Positions 50,548-60,033 of a DNA stretch of 64,000 nucleotides are shown here, piece by piece. The stretch comes from Oceanospirillales bacterium (GTDB taxonomy: Bacteria > Pseudomonadota > Gammaproteobacteria > Pseudomonadales > Endozoicomonadaceae): assembly GCA_004762125.1 (NCBI GenBank), contig SIHQ01000001.1, positions 348,467 to 412,466 of the forward strand, read 5' to 3'. A program made the position numbers and the translations under genes. The notes under the pieces were generated by a model. The model was given only the letters and a program-made list of their open reading frames with translations. It had not been told where the DNA came from and made no database searches. Position 1 is the first letter of the stretch; every line of letters starts with the position of its first letter.

Positions 50548-51939
50548 ATGTCTGTTATCAAGCGTGCACATGGTGAAGAACAACCTTACTGGAAGATGGG
50601 CCCTTTCCACGTTCGTCTACCTTTCATTCACTATCGCTGGGAATGGGCTGAAGCCATTCAAGGCATGATCATGTTCGTAGTCGGCATGGCCATGATCCCG
50701 CTGCTGGAGAAGTATCTTGGCCTGCCTTACGACGTAGCTCTGGCTTATGTCGTTGTCTGCGGTGTTGGCTTTATGCTGCCTAATCTGTTGGGTGTTCCAC
50801 TGGTGCCCGGCTGGATTACCCCGGCGATTCCTGTCGTTGTTCTATTCCTTGGCCAATTTGAAGCCGGCCCGGAAGCCATTCGGGCCTTGGTAGGTCTTCA
50901 ACTTCTCGTTACCTTTATATTCTTCTTCCTGGGCATTACCCGTCTAGGCAGTAAGATGGTTGATTTGTTCCCGGATTCCATGAAGGCAGGCATTCTTATC
51001 GGTGCAGGCATCGCAGCCTTGACCGGTGAAATCAGCGAAGGTGGTCGTCTGGCTGCAACGCCGATCTCTCTTGTAATCGGTTTTCTGGTAACCGCTTACT
51101 TCCTCTTCTCACTGTCGTTTAAAGACGTCATTGAGAAAAGCAAAATTCTTAAAATTATCTCCGGCTACGGCATGGTTCCCGGCACTCTAGTTGCTATGGG
51201 TATCGGCTGGGCCGTAAGTGAATATCCACTGCCTGATATTCAGTGGGGCTTTTCTGCTCCGGCTTTCGGAGAAATGATTAACTATCTACCATTGACCCTT
51301 GGCATGCCATCCATGGAAATGCTGTTGACGGCCATTCCTACCGCTATCATCGCCTACATCATTGCCTTTGGTGACATCGTGGTTGGTAAGAGCCTACTGG
51401 ATCGTGTTGATCATCTACGCCCTGATGAAAAGATCGATCTCGACGTCGACCGCCTGCACCTTGTAACCGGGCTCCGTAACCTGATTCACTCTTTCCTCGC
51501 ACCTTATCCAGGTCTGGCTGGCCCTATGTTCACCGGAGCCATGGCAACGATTGCTGAACGCTACCGTCAAGGTCGTGGTGCTATGGACAGCATCTACAGT
51601 GGTGCTGGTATCTTCTGGATTGTTGGTTTTATTGCCCTGTTCATGCTGCCGCTGATTACTCTGTTCAAGCCGGTTCTGCCTATCGCTCTGTCCATCACTC
51701 TTTTGATCACCGGATACCTCTGCATCAGTGTCGGTGTTGAACAGGTTAAGAATGCTACCCAGATGGGTGTTGCTGGCACCATGGCTGTTGTTCTGGCTGT
51801 ATACGGTGCGGGTTATGGTCTTGCAGCTGGCGTCGTGCTTTACCTGCTGATCGAATACCGTGGCAAGTCCGCCAAAGAAAGTCAGTTCGCTGAACAAGAG
51901 CCTATAGAAGTCGTTGAAGATCAGGCAGCGAGAACCTGA
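50548..51939 (+). CDS. SLC23-like (NCS2, nucleobase/xanthine-uracil type) membrane permease
   Basis: 463 residues with about 12 hydrophobic segments, and the feel of the xanthine/uracil/ascorbate permease superfamily: GMIMFVVGMAMIPLLEKYLG near the N-terminus, and GLRNLIHSFLAPYPGLAGPM, where family members carry substrate and proton-coupling residues, near residue 310-329. The signature is diverged, so a nucleobase substrate is not assured. The ATG follows GGAGAACGC. It is followed by an acyl-CoA synthetase gene 82 bases on, with a hairpin between. Confidence 0.7.
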   Translation: MSVIKRAHGEEQPYWKMGPFHVRLPFIHYRWEWAEAIQGMIMFVVGMAMIPLLEKYLGLPYDVALAYVVVCGVGFMLPNLLGVPLVPGWITPAIPVVVLFLGQFEAGPEAIRALVGLQLLVTFIFFFLGITRLGSKMVDLFPDSMKAGILIGAGIAALTGEISEGGRLAATPISLVIGFLVTAYFLFSLSFKDVIEKSKILKIISGYGMVPGTLVAMGIGWAVSEYPLPDIQWGFSAPAFGEMINYLPLTLGMPSMEMLLTAIPTAIIAYIIAFGDIVVGKSLLDRVDHLRPDEKIDLDVDRLHLVTGLRNLIHSFLAPYPGLAGPMFTGAMATIAERYRQGRGAMDSIYSGAGIFWIVGFIALFMLPLITLFKPVLPIALSITLLITGYLCISVGVEQVKNATQMGVAGTMAVVLAVYGAGYGLAAGVVLYLLIEYRGKSAKESQFAEQEPIEVVEDQAART

Positions 51940-51969
51940 TCGTAGTCACAAGATAGCCTCACCTGACTG

Positions 51970-52000
51970 GTCCGAAGTCGTGTAATCCACGGCTTCGGAC
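51970..52000 (+). terminator. hairpin between permease and acyl-CoA synthetase genes
   Basis: GTCCGAAG (51970-51977) pairs with CTTCGGAC (51993-52000), and CGTG with CACG inside, making a 13-bp stem with one G-T pair and a five-base loop. No T-run. May be a partial terminator or RNA stability element. Confidence 0.55.
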
Positions 52001-52021
52001 TCTGATCAAAGGACAATAAAA

Positions 52022-53644
52022 ATGATAAAACATAATATTTATAATATTGGTCTGGACAAGAACGACGCCAACTTCACCAGCCTGACGCCTATTTCATTTC
52101 TGCATCGTGCGGCACAGGTTTACCCGAAGCGTACTGCCACTATTCACGGCAATATTCATCGTTCATGGAAAGAAACACAGACTCGCTGCATCAAGTTGGC
52201 TTCAGCACTGAAACAACACGGTATTGGTGAAGGTTGCACTGTTTCAGTCGTCGCACCAAATCTTCCGGAATTATTTGAATGCCATTTTGGTGTTCCCATG
52301 TCGGGGGCTGTACTGAATGCCGTCAATACTCGCCTAGATGCTGAAGCCATCGCTTTTATCTTTCAGCACGCCGAAAGCAAGGTCATCATTGTCGATAAAG
52401 AGTTCACTGGTCTGGTTAAGAGAGCTCTGAAGATGGTTGATCTTCGCCCTCTGGTCATTGCCATCGATGATCCTTTATACGATGAAGGCAAACTCATTAC
52501 TGATCTGACTTTCGAACAGTTCATCGACAAGGGTAATGAAAACGAATCTCTGGCTATGCCCGCAGATGAATGGGATGCCATCTCCCTCAATTACACCTCC
52601 GGCACCACTGGAAACCCTAAAGGCGTCGTATACCACCATCGTGGTGCTCACCTGAACGCCATCAGTAATGTGATGTCATGGGACATGGGCAAGCACCCTG
52701 TTTATCTCTGGACACTGCCCATGTTCCACTGCAATGGCTGGTGCTTCCCCTGGAGCATTGCTGCTACGGCTGGTGTCAGCGTGAGTTTGCGTCATGTTCG
52801 AGCTGACGCCATTTTCTCTTCTATTAAAGAGCACAAGGTCAACCACTTCTGTGGCGCACCCATTGTTTTGAACATGCTCAATAATGCGGACGATTCGCTT
52901 AAAGAAGGCATTGATCATCAGGTCAAAGCCATGACAGCTGGCGCTGCACCTCCTGCCTCTGTCATTGAAGGTATGGAGTCCATGGGCTTCGAAGTAACAC
53001 ACACCTACGGCCTCACTGAAACTTACGGTCCCTGTGTCGTTTGTGAACCTCAGGAATCCTGGACAGCACTGAATCTTGAAGAAAGAGCTCGCCTGAAATC
53101 TCGACAAGGGGTACAGGCTCCTATGCAAGCTGACATGATGGTGGGCGATGCAGAAACCATGGCACCGGTTCCACAGGACGGTAAAACCATGGGTGAAATA
53201 TTCCTTCGCGGCAATCTGGTCATGAAAGGATATCTCAAAAACCCCAGCACCACAGACGATTCATTGGCTGATGGTTGGTTCCGTACAGGTGATTTAGCCG
53301 TCTGGCATCCAGACAGCTATGTGGAAATCAAGGATCGTTCCAAGGACATAATCATTTCCGGTGGTGAGAATATATCCAGCATTGAGGTAGAAGACGTTCT
53401 GTACCGACATCACGATGTGGAAGAAGTGGCTGTTATTGCCATGCCCGATGAGAAGTGGGGAGAGGTGCCTTGTGCCTTTATCAAACTCAAGGATGATGCC
53501 GAAGGTGATGAAGCTGCAATAATTTCTTTCTGTCGCGATCAGATGGCACACTTCAAGGCCCCTAAAAAAGTGGTCTTTACTGATCTGCCTAAAACCTCAA
53601 CCGGAAAAATTCAGAAGTACGTATTGAGAAAACACTTCGATTAA
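52022..53644 (+). CDS. acyl-CoA synthetase (AMP-forming, medium/long-chain type)
   Basis: Activates a carboxylic acid through an acyl-adenylate to its CoA thioester. 540 residues of the ANL superfamily. The P-loop is LNYTSGTTGNPKGVVYHH. A substrate-pocket region has PMFHCNGWCFPWSIAATAG, the A5 motif is THTYGLTETYGP, and the hinge is DRSKDIIISGGENISSIEVE. The catalytic lysine lies in PKTSTGKIQKYVL at the end. The NGWCFPW stretch is typical of the AlkK-like medium-chain group. RBS AAGGACA precedes the ATG. Chain length cannot be read from sequence. Confidence 0.9.
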   Translation: MIKHNIYNIGLDKNDANFTSLTPISFLHRAAQVYPKRTATIHGNIHRSWKETQTRCIKLASALKQHGIGEGCTVSVVAPNLPELFECHFGVPMSGAVLNAVNTRLDAEAIAFIFQHAESKVIIVDKEFTGLVKRALKMVDLRPLVIAIDDPLYDEGKLITDLTFEQFIDKGNENESLAMPADEWDAISLNYTSGTTGNPKGVVYHHRGAHLNAISNVMSWDMGKHPVYLWTLPMFHCNGWCFPWSIAATAGVSVSLRHVRADAIFSSIKEHKVNHFCGAPIVLNMLNNADDSLKEGIDHQVKAMTAGAAPPASVIEGMESMGFEVTHTYGLTETYGPCVVCEPQESWTALNLEERARLKSRQGVQAPMQADMMVGDAETMAPVPQDGKTMGEIFLRGNLVMKGYLKNPSTTDDSLADGWFRTGDLAVWHPDSYVEIKDRSKDIIISGGENISSIEVEDVLYRHHDVEEVAVIAMPDEKWGEVPCAFIKLKDDAEGDEAAIISFCRDQMAHFKAPKKVVFTDLPKTSTGKIQKYVLRKHFD

Positions 53645-53676
53645 AGAACTGCTTCATCAAAAAGATTCACTCTTTT

Positions 53677-53717
53677 CCGGTGGGCAGTTCCGGAGCTATG
53701 CTGCCCACCGGCTTTTT
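53677..53717 (+). terminator. acyl-CoA synthetase terminator
   Basis: A perfect 11-bp stem, CCGGTGGGCAG (53677-53687) with CTGCCCACCGG (53701-53711), followed by CTTTTT. 33 bases after the stop. Confidence 0.9.
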
Positions 53718-53752
53718 ATTGACGCTCTTACTATGACGGTTTGATCAAATCT

Positions 53753-54454
53753 TTAATTTTTAAAGAAATTGATAATCCAGCGTCCGAACACATCACTATC
53801 AGGTCTCTGAATCAGTGATTCCATTCCCATATTAAATACATGTTCCGGAATAGAATTACGACGACTGTCCATCAATGCAGCAGAGTACTCTTTGCTAAAT
53901 TCCGGGTGCCCCTGAACACTGAAACAATTTTCACCAAACTGAAGCATGTAGTAAGGGCAGAAATCACTGGCAGCCAGTACATCTGTAGACTCAGGCAGCT
54001 CGACCACTTGATCCTTATGACTGACCAGTAGATTAAAACCATCTACAGCGGTTTCCATCCAGGGCTTGTGACGTAGTAGGCTGTTTTCTGACATACCCAC
54101 TCCCCAGCCTTGATCGGACTCAACCACTTTCCCGCCCAGCGCCTTAACGATCACCTGATGTCCAAAACAGATTCCCACCAGTTTTCGGTCTTCGCTATGA
54201 AGCTTTCTGACAAAATCCTCCAGCGCTGTAATCCACTCAAACGCATCATTGGCACTATGACGACTACCGGAAATCAGCCAACCATCACAATCACTGGTTC
54301 TGGTTGGAAACTTCATATCGAGTACACGATAAGTCACCAGCTCCAAATCTGGCTGTTGTTTCTTCAATAGTGTCGCGAACATATCCGGATAGTTTTTATG
54401 CTCTTTTATTAGTTCCGGTCGGACATCATCACACAGTAATAATCCCAGTTTCAT
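53753..54454 (-). CDS. class I glutamine amidotransferase, putative gamma-glutamyl amide hydrolase
   Basis: 233 residues, single-domain GATase. The nucleophile is C96 in VGICFGHQ; H183 and E185 complete the triad in VQGHPEFS. No synthetase domain is attached and its start abuts the stop of the alcohol dehydrogenase gene, so it should act on a small molecule made by its operon partners. In gamma-glutamylation pathways an enzyme of this class removes glutamate at the last step. It is not closely like PuuD. Last gene of the five-gene cluster. Confidence 0.85.
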   Translation of the reverse strand: MKLGLLLCDDVRPELIKEHKNYPDMFATLLKKQQPDLELVTYRVLDMKFPTRTSDCDGWLISGSRHSANDAFEWITALEDFVRKLHSEDRKLVGICFGHQVIVKALGGKVVESDQGWGVGMSENSLLRHKPWMETAVDGFNLLVSHKDQVVELPESTDVLAASDFCPYYMLQFGENCFSVQGHPEFSKEYSAALMDSRRNSIPEHVFNMGMESLIQRPDSDVFGRWIINFFKN

Positions 54455-55624
54455 TCAGAGTTTTCCTTTCACCGCATTCGTACAGATTTCCTGATACTCA
54501 TCGGCACTGAAAGCAATGGGGTTAGTGCCTGAAGACGGGTCAGCAAATGCCATTTGGCCAATCAATTCAACCTGTTCTGAACTAATTCCAATCTCAGCAA
54601 GACTATGGGGGATTTCAAGCTGCTCTCTAAGAGCCAGAACCCATGTCAGAAATGAGTCAAAGCCGGGATTAGCAAGATCAAGGTAACGACTCAATGACGT
54701 TATACTCTCGGAGAGCACTGATTCATTAGCCTTGAGCACATAAGGCATCAAAATAGCATTGAGCAAACCATGATGAGCATCGTACACAGCACCTAGAGGG
54801 TGAGCGAGTGCATGCATAGCACCCAGACCTTTTTGAAAGGCTGTTGCCCCCATGGTTGAAGCCACCAACATATTAGCTCTGGCTTCCAGATTGCTACCGT
54901 CAGCTACCGCTGTTGGCAACCAGTCTTTCACCAGTTTGATGCCTTCTATAGCAATACCATGAGCCATAGGATGATAGAAAGGAGAACAGAATGCCTCCAG
55001 GTTATGCGACAGTGCATCCATCCCTGTAGCCGCAGTAATTTTCGCTGGTAGTCCAACGGTCAGCTGCGGATCAAGAATCACTATCTCTGGCAACATCCGG
55101 GCATGGAATATGATCTTTTTTACTTTTTCCTGCTGATGGGTAATAACTGAGGCTCGACCCACTTCTGATCCTGTTCCTGAAGTGGTTGGCACCGCAACAA
55201 CGGGCAACATACCTTCTTCATTTACCCGTTTATAGTTGTCACCAATATCCTCGAAATCCCAGATCGGACGATCCTGCCCCACCATCAAAGCAATAGCCTT
55301 ACCTGCATCTAACGCAGAACCACCACCAAAGGCAATGACACCATCATGGTTACCTGCTTTACAGGCAGTAACGCCCGCCTCTACATTTTCTCCCGTCGGA
55401 TTGCCTTTAATCTCAGCAAAAATTCCACAACCTTTCAGCTGCTGCTGACAATGTTGAAGAGCTTGCTGAATCATAGGAAATTCGGATAACCCAGGGTCAG
55501 TAACAATCATCGGATTGCTCATGCCTAACTCTGAGCAAGCAGCAGGTAAATCATCGATTCGACCAATACCAGAGCGAACCGCCGTCGGGTAATTCCAGCC
55601 AGCGGTAAACTGTTCAATATTCAT
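54455..55624 (-). CDS. iron-type (group III) alcohol dehydrogenase
   Basis: 389 residues. The NAD-binding glycine motif is AFGGGSALDAGKAIALM. The metal ligands sit in GMDALSHNLEAFCSPFYHPM and MHALAHPLGAVYDAHHGLLN, with the expected histidines. It takes the place that an amine oxidase (PuuB) has in putrescine gamma-glutamylation, which suggests that the gamma-glutamylated substrate carries a free alcohol. Spacing is 15 bases after the aldehyde dehydrogenase gene and none before the amidotransferase gene. Confidence 0.9.
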   Translation of the reverse strand: MNIEQFTAGWNYPTAVRSGIGRIDDLPAACSELGMSNPMIVTDPGLSEFPMIQQALQHCQQQLKGCGIFAEIKGNPTGENVEAGVTACKAGNHDGVIAFGGGSALDAGKAIALMVGQDRPIWDFEDIGDNYKRVNEEGMLPVVAVPTTSGTGSEVGRASVITHQQEKVKKIIFHARMLPEIVILDPQLTVGLPAKITAATGMDALSHNLEAFCSPFYHPMAHGIAIEGIKLVKDWLPTAVADGSNLEARANMLVASTMGATAFQKGLGAMHALAHPLGAVYDAHHGLLNAILMPYVLKANESVLSESITSLSRYLDLANPGFDSFLTWVLALREQLEIPHSLAEIGISSEQVELIGQMAFADPSSGTNPIAFSADEYQEICTNAVKGKL

Positions 55625-55639
55625 AATTTACTCACCCGA

Positions 55640-57034
55640 CTACTGTTGTTGATGTTTGATATGAAAAGACTTGGGGCGAGTCAGTGCATCAAAACCCAGT
55701 ATTGATAACGTACAGCCCTTGCCGGTATTTTTTACACCGGTCCATGCCAATGCCGGATCCAGATAGTCACAGCGATTAATAAAGAATGTACCGGTTTGAA
55801 CCTGTTCCCCAAGACTAATACCTGTCTCGATATCAGCTGTAAAAATAGACGCTGTCAGTCCAAATTCACTGTCGTTCATCAAGCCAATAGCTTCAGCATC
55901 GGACGACACCTTCTGCACACCGACAACAGGCCCAAAACTTTCTTCGGTCATCACTCGCATGCTGTGATCAACATGAGTCAGAAGCTGCGGAGCCATGTAA
56001 GGTGTTCCAGATTCATTCATTGGAAACAGTGTTGGATCAATATGAGCTTTTGCGCCTTGCAGAATAGCTTCATCTATTTGTCCACGGACAAAATCAGCCG
56101 CACTGGTTTTCACCAATGGCCCGAGCGTTGTCTCAGGATCATCAGATCGACCCAACTTATACTGTTTTACCAGCTCAATTGCTTTTTCCACAAACCGATC
56201 ATGAATAGCTTCATGGACATAGATGCGCTCGATACCACAACAGGACTGCCCTGAGTTAAAGAAGGCACCATCAATGACAGTTTCAACCGCATAATCAATG
56301 TCAGCGTCTTCTCGAACATAAGCCGGATCTTTGCCACCCAGCTCCAGTCCCATTCCAATAAAACGTCCAGCAGCGGCTTTTTCGACAATAGCACCTGCTG
56401 ATACAGAACCCGTGAAAGCGACATGTTGAACCGCTTCTCGTTGAATCAGATATTCAGTGTCCTGATGAGACATATGAAGATACTGAAACAGACCTTTAGG
56501 AATACCTGCTGATTCAAACGCACTTACCATACGTTCAGCGCAAAGAGGTGTCTGGGCAGAGTGCTTCAATAACACCGCATTCCCCGCCAGCAATGCTGGC
56601 ATAATGCTGTTGATAGCGGTCAGCAATGGATAATTCCATGGTGCGATGACCACTACCACACCCATTGGCTGCTTTTTGATATAACGAGTAAAACCTTCTT
56701 TTTCCGGTATCTGAACAGACGCCAAAGCTTCTTCAGCGACAGAAAGCATGTACCTTGCCCGCTCTTCAAGACCAGCTACTTCACCAGCGGTGTAACGAAT
56801 AGGTCGCCCCATCTGCCAACTGATTTCTTGCGCTATATCGTCTTTTTGAGCAACAAGGTTATCCGTAGCTTTGCTACAAACGGCTTGTCGCTCTGATAAC
56901 GGCAGCGACTGCCATTGACGCTGAGCACCAAGAGCCATAACCAGAGCCATATCAATTTGCTCTTTACTGGCCAATGGACGCTCTACATAAACCGAGCCAT
57001 CTACGGGTGAAATGGTTTGCTGGATTTTATTCAT
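55640..57034 (-). CDS. aldehyde dehydrogenase (NAD(P)-dependent)
   Basis: 464 residues from the ATG at 57034 (a GTG four codons earlier is possible). The catalytic cysteine is in FNSGQSCCGIERIYV (C265) and the activating glutamate in GLELGGKDP (E231). The Rossmann loop FTGSVSAG and the substrate asparagine in VIAPWNYPLL are present. Domain order and length are those of the PuuC/GabD-like group. It would oxidise the aldehyde made by the adjacent alcohol dehydrogenase. Confidence 0.92.
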   Translation of the reverse strand: MNKIQQTISPVDGSVYVERPLASKEQIDMALVMALGAQRQWQSLPLSERQAVCSKATDNLVAQKDDIAQEISWQMGRPIRYTAGEVAGLEERARYMLSVAEEALASVQIPEKEGFTRYIKKQPMGVVVVIAPWNYPLLTAINSIMPALLAGNAVLLKHSAQTPLCAERMVSAFESAGIPKGLFQYLHMSHQDTEYLIQREAVQHVAFTGSVSAGAIVEKAAAGRFIGMGLELGGKDPAYVREDADIDYAVETVIDGAFFNSGQSCCGIERIYVHEAIHDRFVEKAIELVKQYKLGRSDDPETTLGPLVKTSAADFVRGQIDEAILQGAKAHIDPTLFPMNESGTPYMAPQLLTHVDHSMRVMTEESFGPVVGVQKVSSDAEAIGLMNDSEFGLTASIFTADIETGISLGEQVQTGTFFINRCDYLDPALAWTGVKNTGKGCTLSILGFDALTRPKSFHIKHQQQ

Positions 57035-57067
57035 TGTTCTTACCACTCAAACTGCAAAAAGAGTCAA

Positions 57068-58438
57068 TCAGATGATTTCGAAGTAACGGTCCATTTCCCA
57101 ATCGGTAATATGCTTGCGGAACTCGCGCTCTTCCCACTCTCTTGAAGCTGCAAAATGCTCTACAAACTGCTCACCGAACATAGTTTTCGCTGCTTCCGAT
57201 TGCTTTAACCGTTGAGCTGCATCCCAAAGAGTTGATGGTAGTGCCAATTCAGGAGAATGAGTCTGCTCATAAGCATTGCCCTTCACCTGTTCTTCCGGTT
57301 CCCACTCGTTGATAATACCTTGAAGACCTGATGCCAGTGCTGCTGCAAGAGAAAGATAAGGATTCGCATCAGCTGAACCCAAGCGGTATTCAACCCGTTG
57401 GGATTTTTCAGAGCCAGGAATAACTCTGAGTGCTGTGGTTCTGTTTTCCACACCCCAGGTTGCATCAGTAGGTGCCCAGAAACCTGGAATCATACGGGTA
57501 TAGCTGTTTACAGTAGGGGCAATCATGGGTAGGAATTCCGGCATCAGTCTTTGCTGTCCGGCGATAAACTGTCGTTGAATCTTGCTGATATTATGTTTTT
57601 GGTCAGAATCGTGGAAAGCAGATGACCCATCTTTATTAAACAGTGATAGATGAATATGACCACTCTGGCCCGGATAGTCTGCTGACCACTTAGCCATGAA
57701 CGTTGCCATCAGGTCATTGCGCTGAGCCAACACTTTCATAAAGGTTTTAAATAGGGCCGCTTTATCAGCTGCATTTTCGGCAGAATCCACCGCAAGCGCT
57801 GCTTCAATAACACCAGGACCGGTTTCGGTATGAATACCTTCGATAGGGAAATCCATGGTTTCCGACATTTCCAGAATCTGGTGATAAAGGTCAGAATGAA
57901 CCGAGTTACGGATCATGGAATAACCAAACCAATCTGGTGTTAGTGGCTTAAGATTCCTAAACCCTTTTTCGCGGACAGATTCAGGTGTTTCCTGAAACAA
58001 AAAGAACTCATACTCAAGAGCCGCTTTTACATCAAAGCCCATTTCATCGGCTTTTTGAATAACTCTTCTCAGAGTACCTCTTGGGCACACTGCTTCTGCA
58101 TAATCTTTAAACTCTCCCATGAACAACAGCATGCCATCTTCAAATGAGATTTCACGACAGGATTCAGGTAGTACTCTCACGGGCGCATCGGGATAGCCTG
58201 TGTGCCAACCCGTATACTTCACATTGTCATAGAGCTGGTCTTTACTGTCCCAGCCAAGAACTACATCACAGAAAGCAAACCCGTTCTCCAATGAGGAGAA
58301 GAATTTGGATTTGCTCATGTACTTACCCAGCATCACGCCGTCGTTATCGAACAAACCCACTTTTACATGAGTCAGCCCCCGCTCTTCTACTATCTTTTTA
58401 GCGTCCGCAACGGTTTTTACATCTCTGGGATTCATCAT
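57068..58438 (-). CDS. glutamine-synthetase-like gamma-glutamyl-amine ligase
   Basis: ATP-dependent ligase of the glutamine synthetase fold, 456 residues from the ATG at 58438 (GGAAGC upstream). The N-terminal beta-grasp has HVKVGLFDNDGVMLGKYMSK. The catalytic domain shows ALEYEFFLFQETPESV, ETGPGVIEAALAV, SGHIHLSLFNKDGSS and the ATP/substrate loop NRTTALRVIPG. The arrangement is that of PuuA/GlnA3-4-type enzymes, which join glutamate to an amine, and not of nitrogen-assimilating GlnA. No adenylylation tyrosine motif is evident. Substrate is inferred from the neighbouring Eat permease: ethanolamine or a similar amino alcohol. Confidence 0.88.
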   Translation of the reverse strand: MMNPRDVKTVADAKKIVEERGLTHVKVGLFDNDGVMLGKYMSKSKFFSSLENGFAFCDVVLGWDSKDQLYDNVKYTGWHTGYPDAPVRVLPESCREISFEDGMLLFMGEFKDYAEAVCPRGTLRRVIQKADEMGFDVKAALEYEFFLFQETPESVREKGFRNLKPLTPDWFGYSMIRNSVHSDLYHQILEMSETMDFPIEGIHTETGPGVIEAALAVDSAENAADKAALFKTFMKVLAQRNDLMATFMAKWSADYPGQSGHIHLSLFNKDGSSAFHDSDQKHNISKIQRQFIAGQQRLMPEFLPMIAPTVNSYTRMIPGFWAPTDATWGVENRTTALRVIPGSEKSQRVEYRLGSADANPYLSLAAALASGLQGIINEWEPEEQVKGNAYEQTHSPELALPSTLWDAAQRLKQSEAAKTMFGEQFVEHFAASREWEEREFRKHITDWEMDRYFEII

Positions 58439-58551
58439 GATCACGCTTCCGTTATTCTTATCGGATGGAAGTTATTGTTTTGATATATCTATCACTCTTG
58501 AAGATATGAGATGGTTAATCGCACCTTCACACCTTCGAGAATAATAAGTAT

Positions 58552-58578
58552 AAAAAGGCTACAAACTCTGCAGCCTTT
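58552..58578 (-). terminator. terminator after the permease gene
   Basis: On the minus strand AAAGGCTGCA pairs with TGTAGCCTTT around six bases, then TTATA follows; it lies within ten bases of the permease stop. It may allow the permease and the enzyme genes to be expressed in different amounts. Confidence 0.7.
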
Positions 58579-58587
58579 GAAAGATCA

Positions 58588-60033
58588 TCAGTTTAGTTCA
58601 GATTCAGCTCGAGCAATGGCTTCGAACTCTTCTTCAGGCGCACGAGCTACCAGATGATGGCGGCTGTACAGTGCAAAATAAGCCACTAAAATAGCGTAGA
58701 ACACAGCAGCCCAGAAAGCGGCCTCCTGACTCACCACAAATGTCGAAATGAACGCTATTACAGCTAGAACCAAAGCAATACCTGATGTCAGTGTTCCACC
58801 AGGTGTTTTGTATGGACGTTCTAAGTCTGGTTCCTTCACTCGCAGAATGATATGCGACAGCATCATCATAGCGTAAGAGATAGTGGCACCAAATACCGCC
58901 ATATTGATCATCAAGTCACCTTCGCCGGTCAGCGAAAGCAAGAATCCGATAATACCCGGAACAATCAATGCCATCGTTGGCACTTTTCGACTACCCGTTC
59001 TGGACAGGAATCTTGGTAGATAACCCGCTCTGGACAGAGCGAAGACCTGACGTGAGTATGCATAGATAATCGAAAAGAAAGAAGCAATCAAACCAGCCAG
59101 ACCAACCAGATTAACAAAGGTTGCGATTCCAGAGTTTTCACCATAAACATGCTGAAGAGCGCCTACCAGAGGTGCGGCATGATCCTTCATCAAGTTAGCG
59201 CCAGCTCCACCTGGAGCCAGAACAAGTACCAGACCACCAAACAGCAACAGCACGATCATCGCTGTAATGATGCCCTTAGGCATATCTTTCTTAGGGTCAG
59301 TAGCTTCTTCTGCGGCAAGAGGTACACCTTCAACAGCCAGGAACAACCACATAGCAAAAGGAATTGCTGCCCAAACACCAATATAGCCTTCAGGCAAGAA
59401 CGATGAGGCACCTGCAGCTTCAGTATTCACAGCGATGTCAAAAAGGTTGTCCGCATCAAAAGCCGGAATCATTCCTATAATGAACACGACAATGCCTAAG
59501 CTAGCCAGAGCAGTAATCACCATCATGATCTTAAGTGCTTCACCCGCTCCCCATAAATGGAGACCAACAAAAGCAGCATAAAAGAGGGCATAGACCAGTG
59601 GACCGTCCATACCAAACAGTTCACTGACATAACCACCAATGAATACAGCGATAGCGGCTGGTGCAATAGCGTATTCCAGTAGAATCGCTGTACCAGTCAG
59701 ATAACCACCCCAGGGACCCATAGCTCGACGGGCGTATGAATAACCACCACCGGCTGTTGGTAGCGAAGATGACAGTTCCGCCAGTGACAACACCATAAAC
59801 ATGTACATAATGGCCATGGCGATAGTGGCCAGTAGCATGCCACCAAAACCACCCTGCTCCAGGCCAAAGTTCCAACCGGCAAAGTCACCGGAAATAACAT
59901 ATGAAACACCGAGACCTGCAAGAATCAGCCAACCTGCAGCGCCTTTTCTCAGTTGTCGTTGTTTCAGGTAATCATCAGATACTTGCTCGTATTCTACAGA
60001 GCCGGATGATGGAGGAGTGCTTGTCTCAAGCAT
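58588..60033 (-). CDS. eat: ethanolamine permease (Eat family, APC superfamily)
   Basis: 481 residues with about 12 membrane helices. The N-terminal VEYEQVSDDYLKQRQLRKGA and the helix 1 region VSYVISGDFAGWNFGLEQGG are hallmarks of the Eat ethanolamine:proton symporter family, as is PTAGGGYSYARRAMGPWGGY in helix 2-3. Polyamine permeases (PuuP) lack this opening. It is upstream of the glutamine-synthetase-like gene on the same strand, which points to ethanolamine as the pathway substrate. ATG at 60033. Confidence 0.9.
   Translation of the reverse strand: MLETSTPPSSGSVEYEQVSDDYLKQRQLRKGAAGWLILAGLGVSYVISGDFAGWNFGLEQGGFGGMLLATIAMAIMYMFMVLSLAELSSSLPTAGGGYSYARRAMGPWGGYLTGTAILLEYAIAPAAIAVFIGGYVSELFGMDGPLVYALFYAAFVGLHLWGAGEALKIMMVITALASLGIVVFIIGMIPAFDADNLFDIAVNTEAAGASSFLPEGYIGVWAAIPFAMWLFLAVEGVPLAAEEATDPKKDMPKGIITAMIVLLLFGGLVLVLAPGGAGANLMKDHAAPLVGALQHVYGENSGIATFVNLVGLAGLIASFFSIIYAYSRQVFALSRAGYLPRFLSRTGSRKVPTMALIVPGIIGFLLSLTGEGDLMINMAVFGATISYAMMMLSHIILRVKEPDLERPYKTPGGTLTSGIALVLAVIAFISTFVVSQEAAFWAAVFYAILVAYFALYSRHHLVARAPEEEFEAIARAESELN

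Noticed and set aside
53753..58438. Assignment of the cluster as a standard puuABCD putrescine pathway
   Set aside because: There is no amine oxidase, the transporter is Eat-like and not PuuP-like, and an alcohol dehydrogenase is present.
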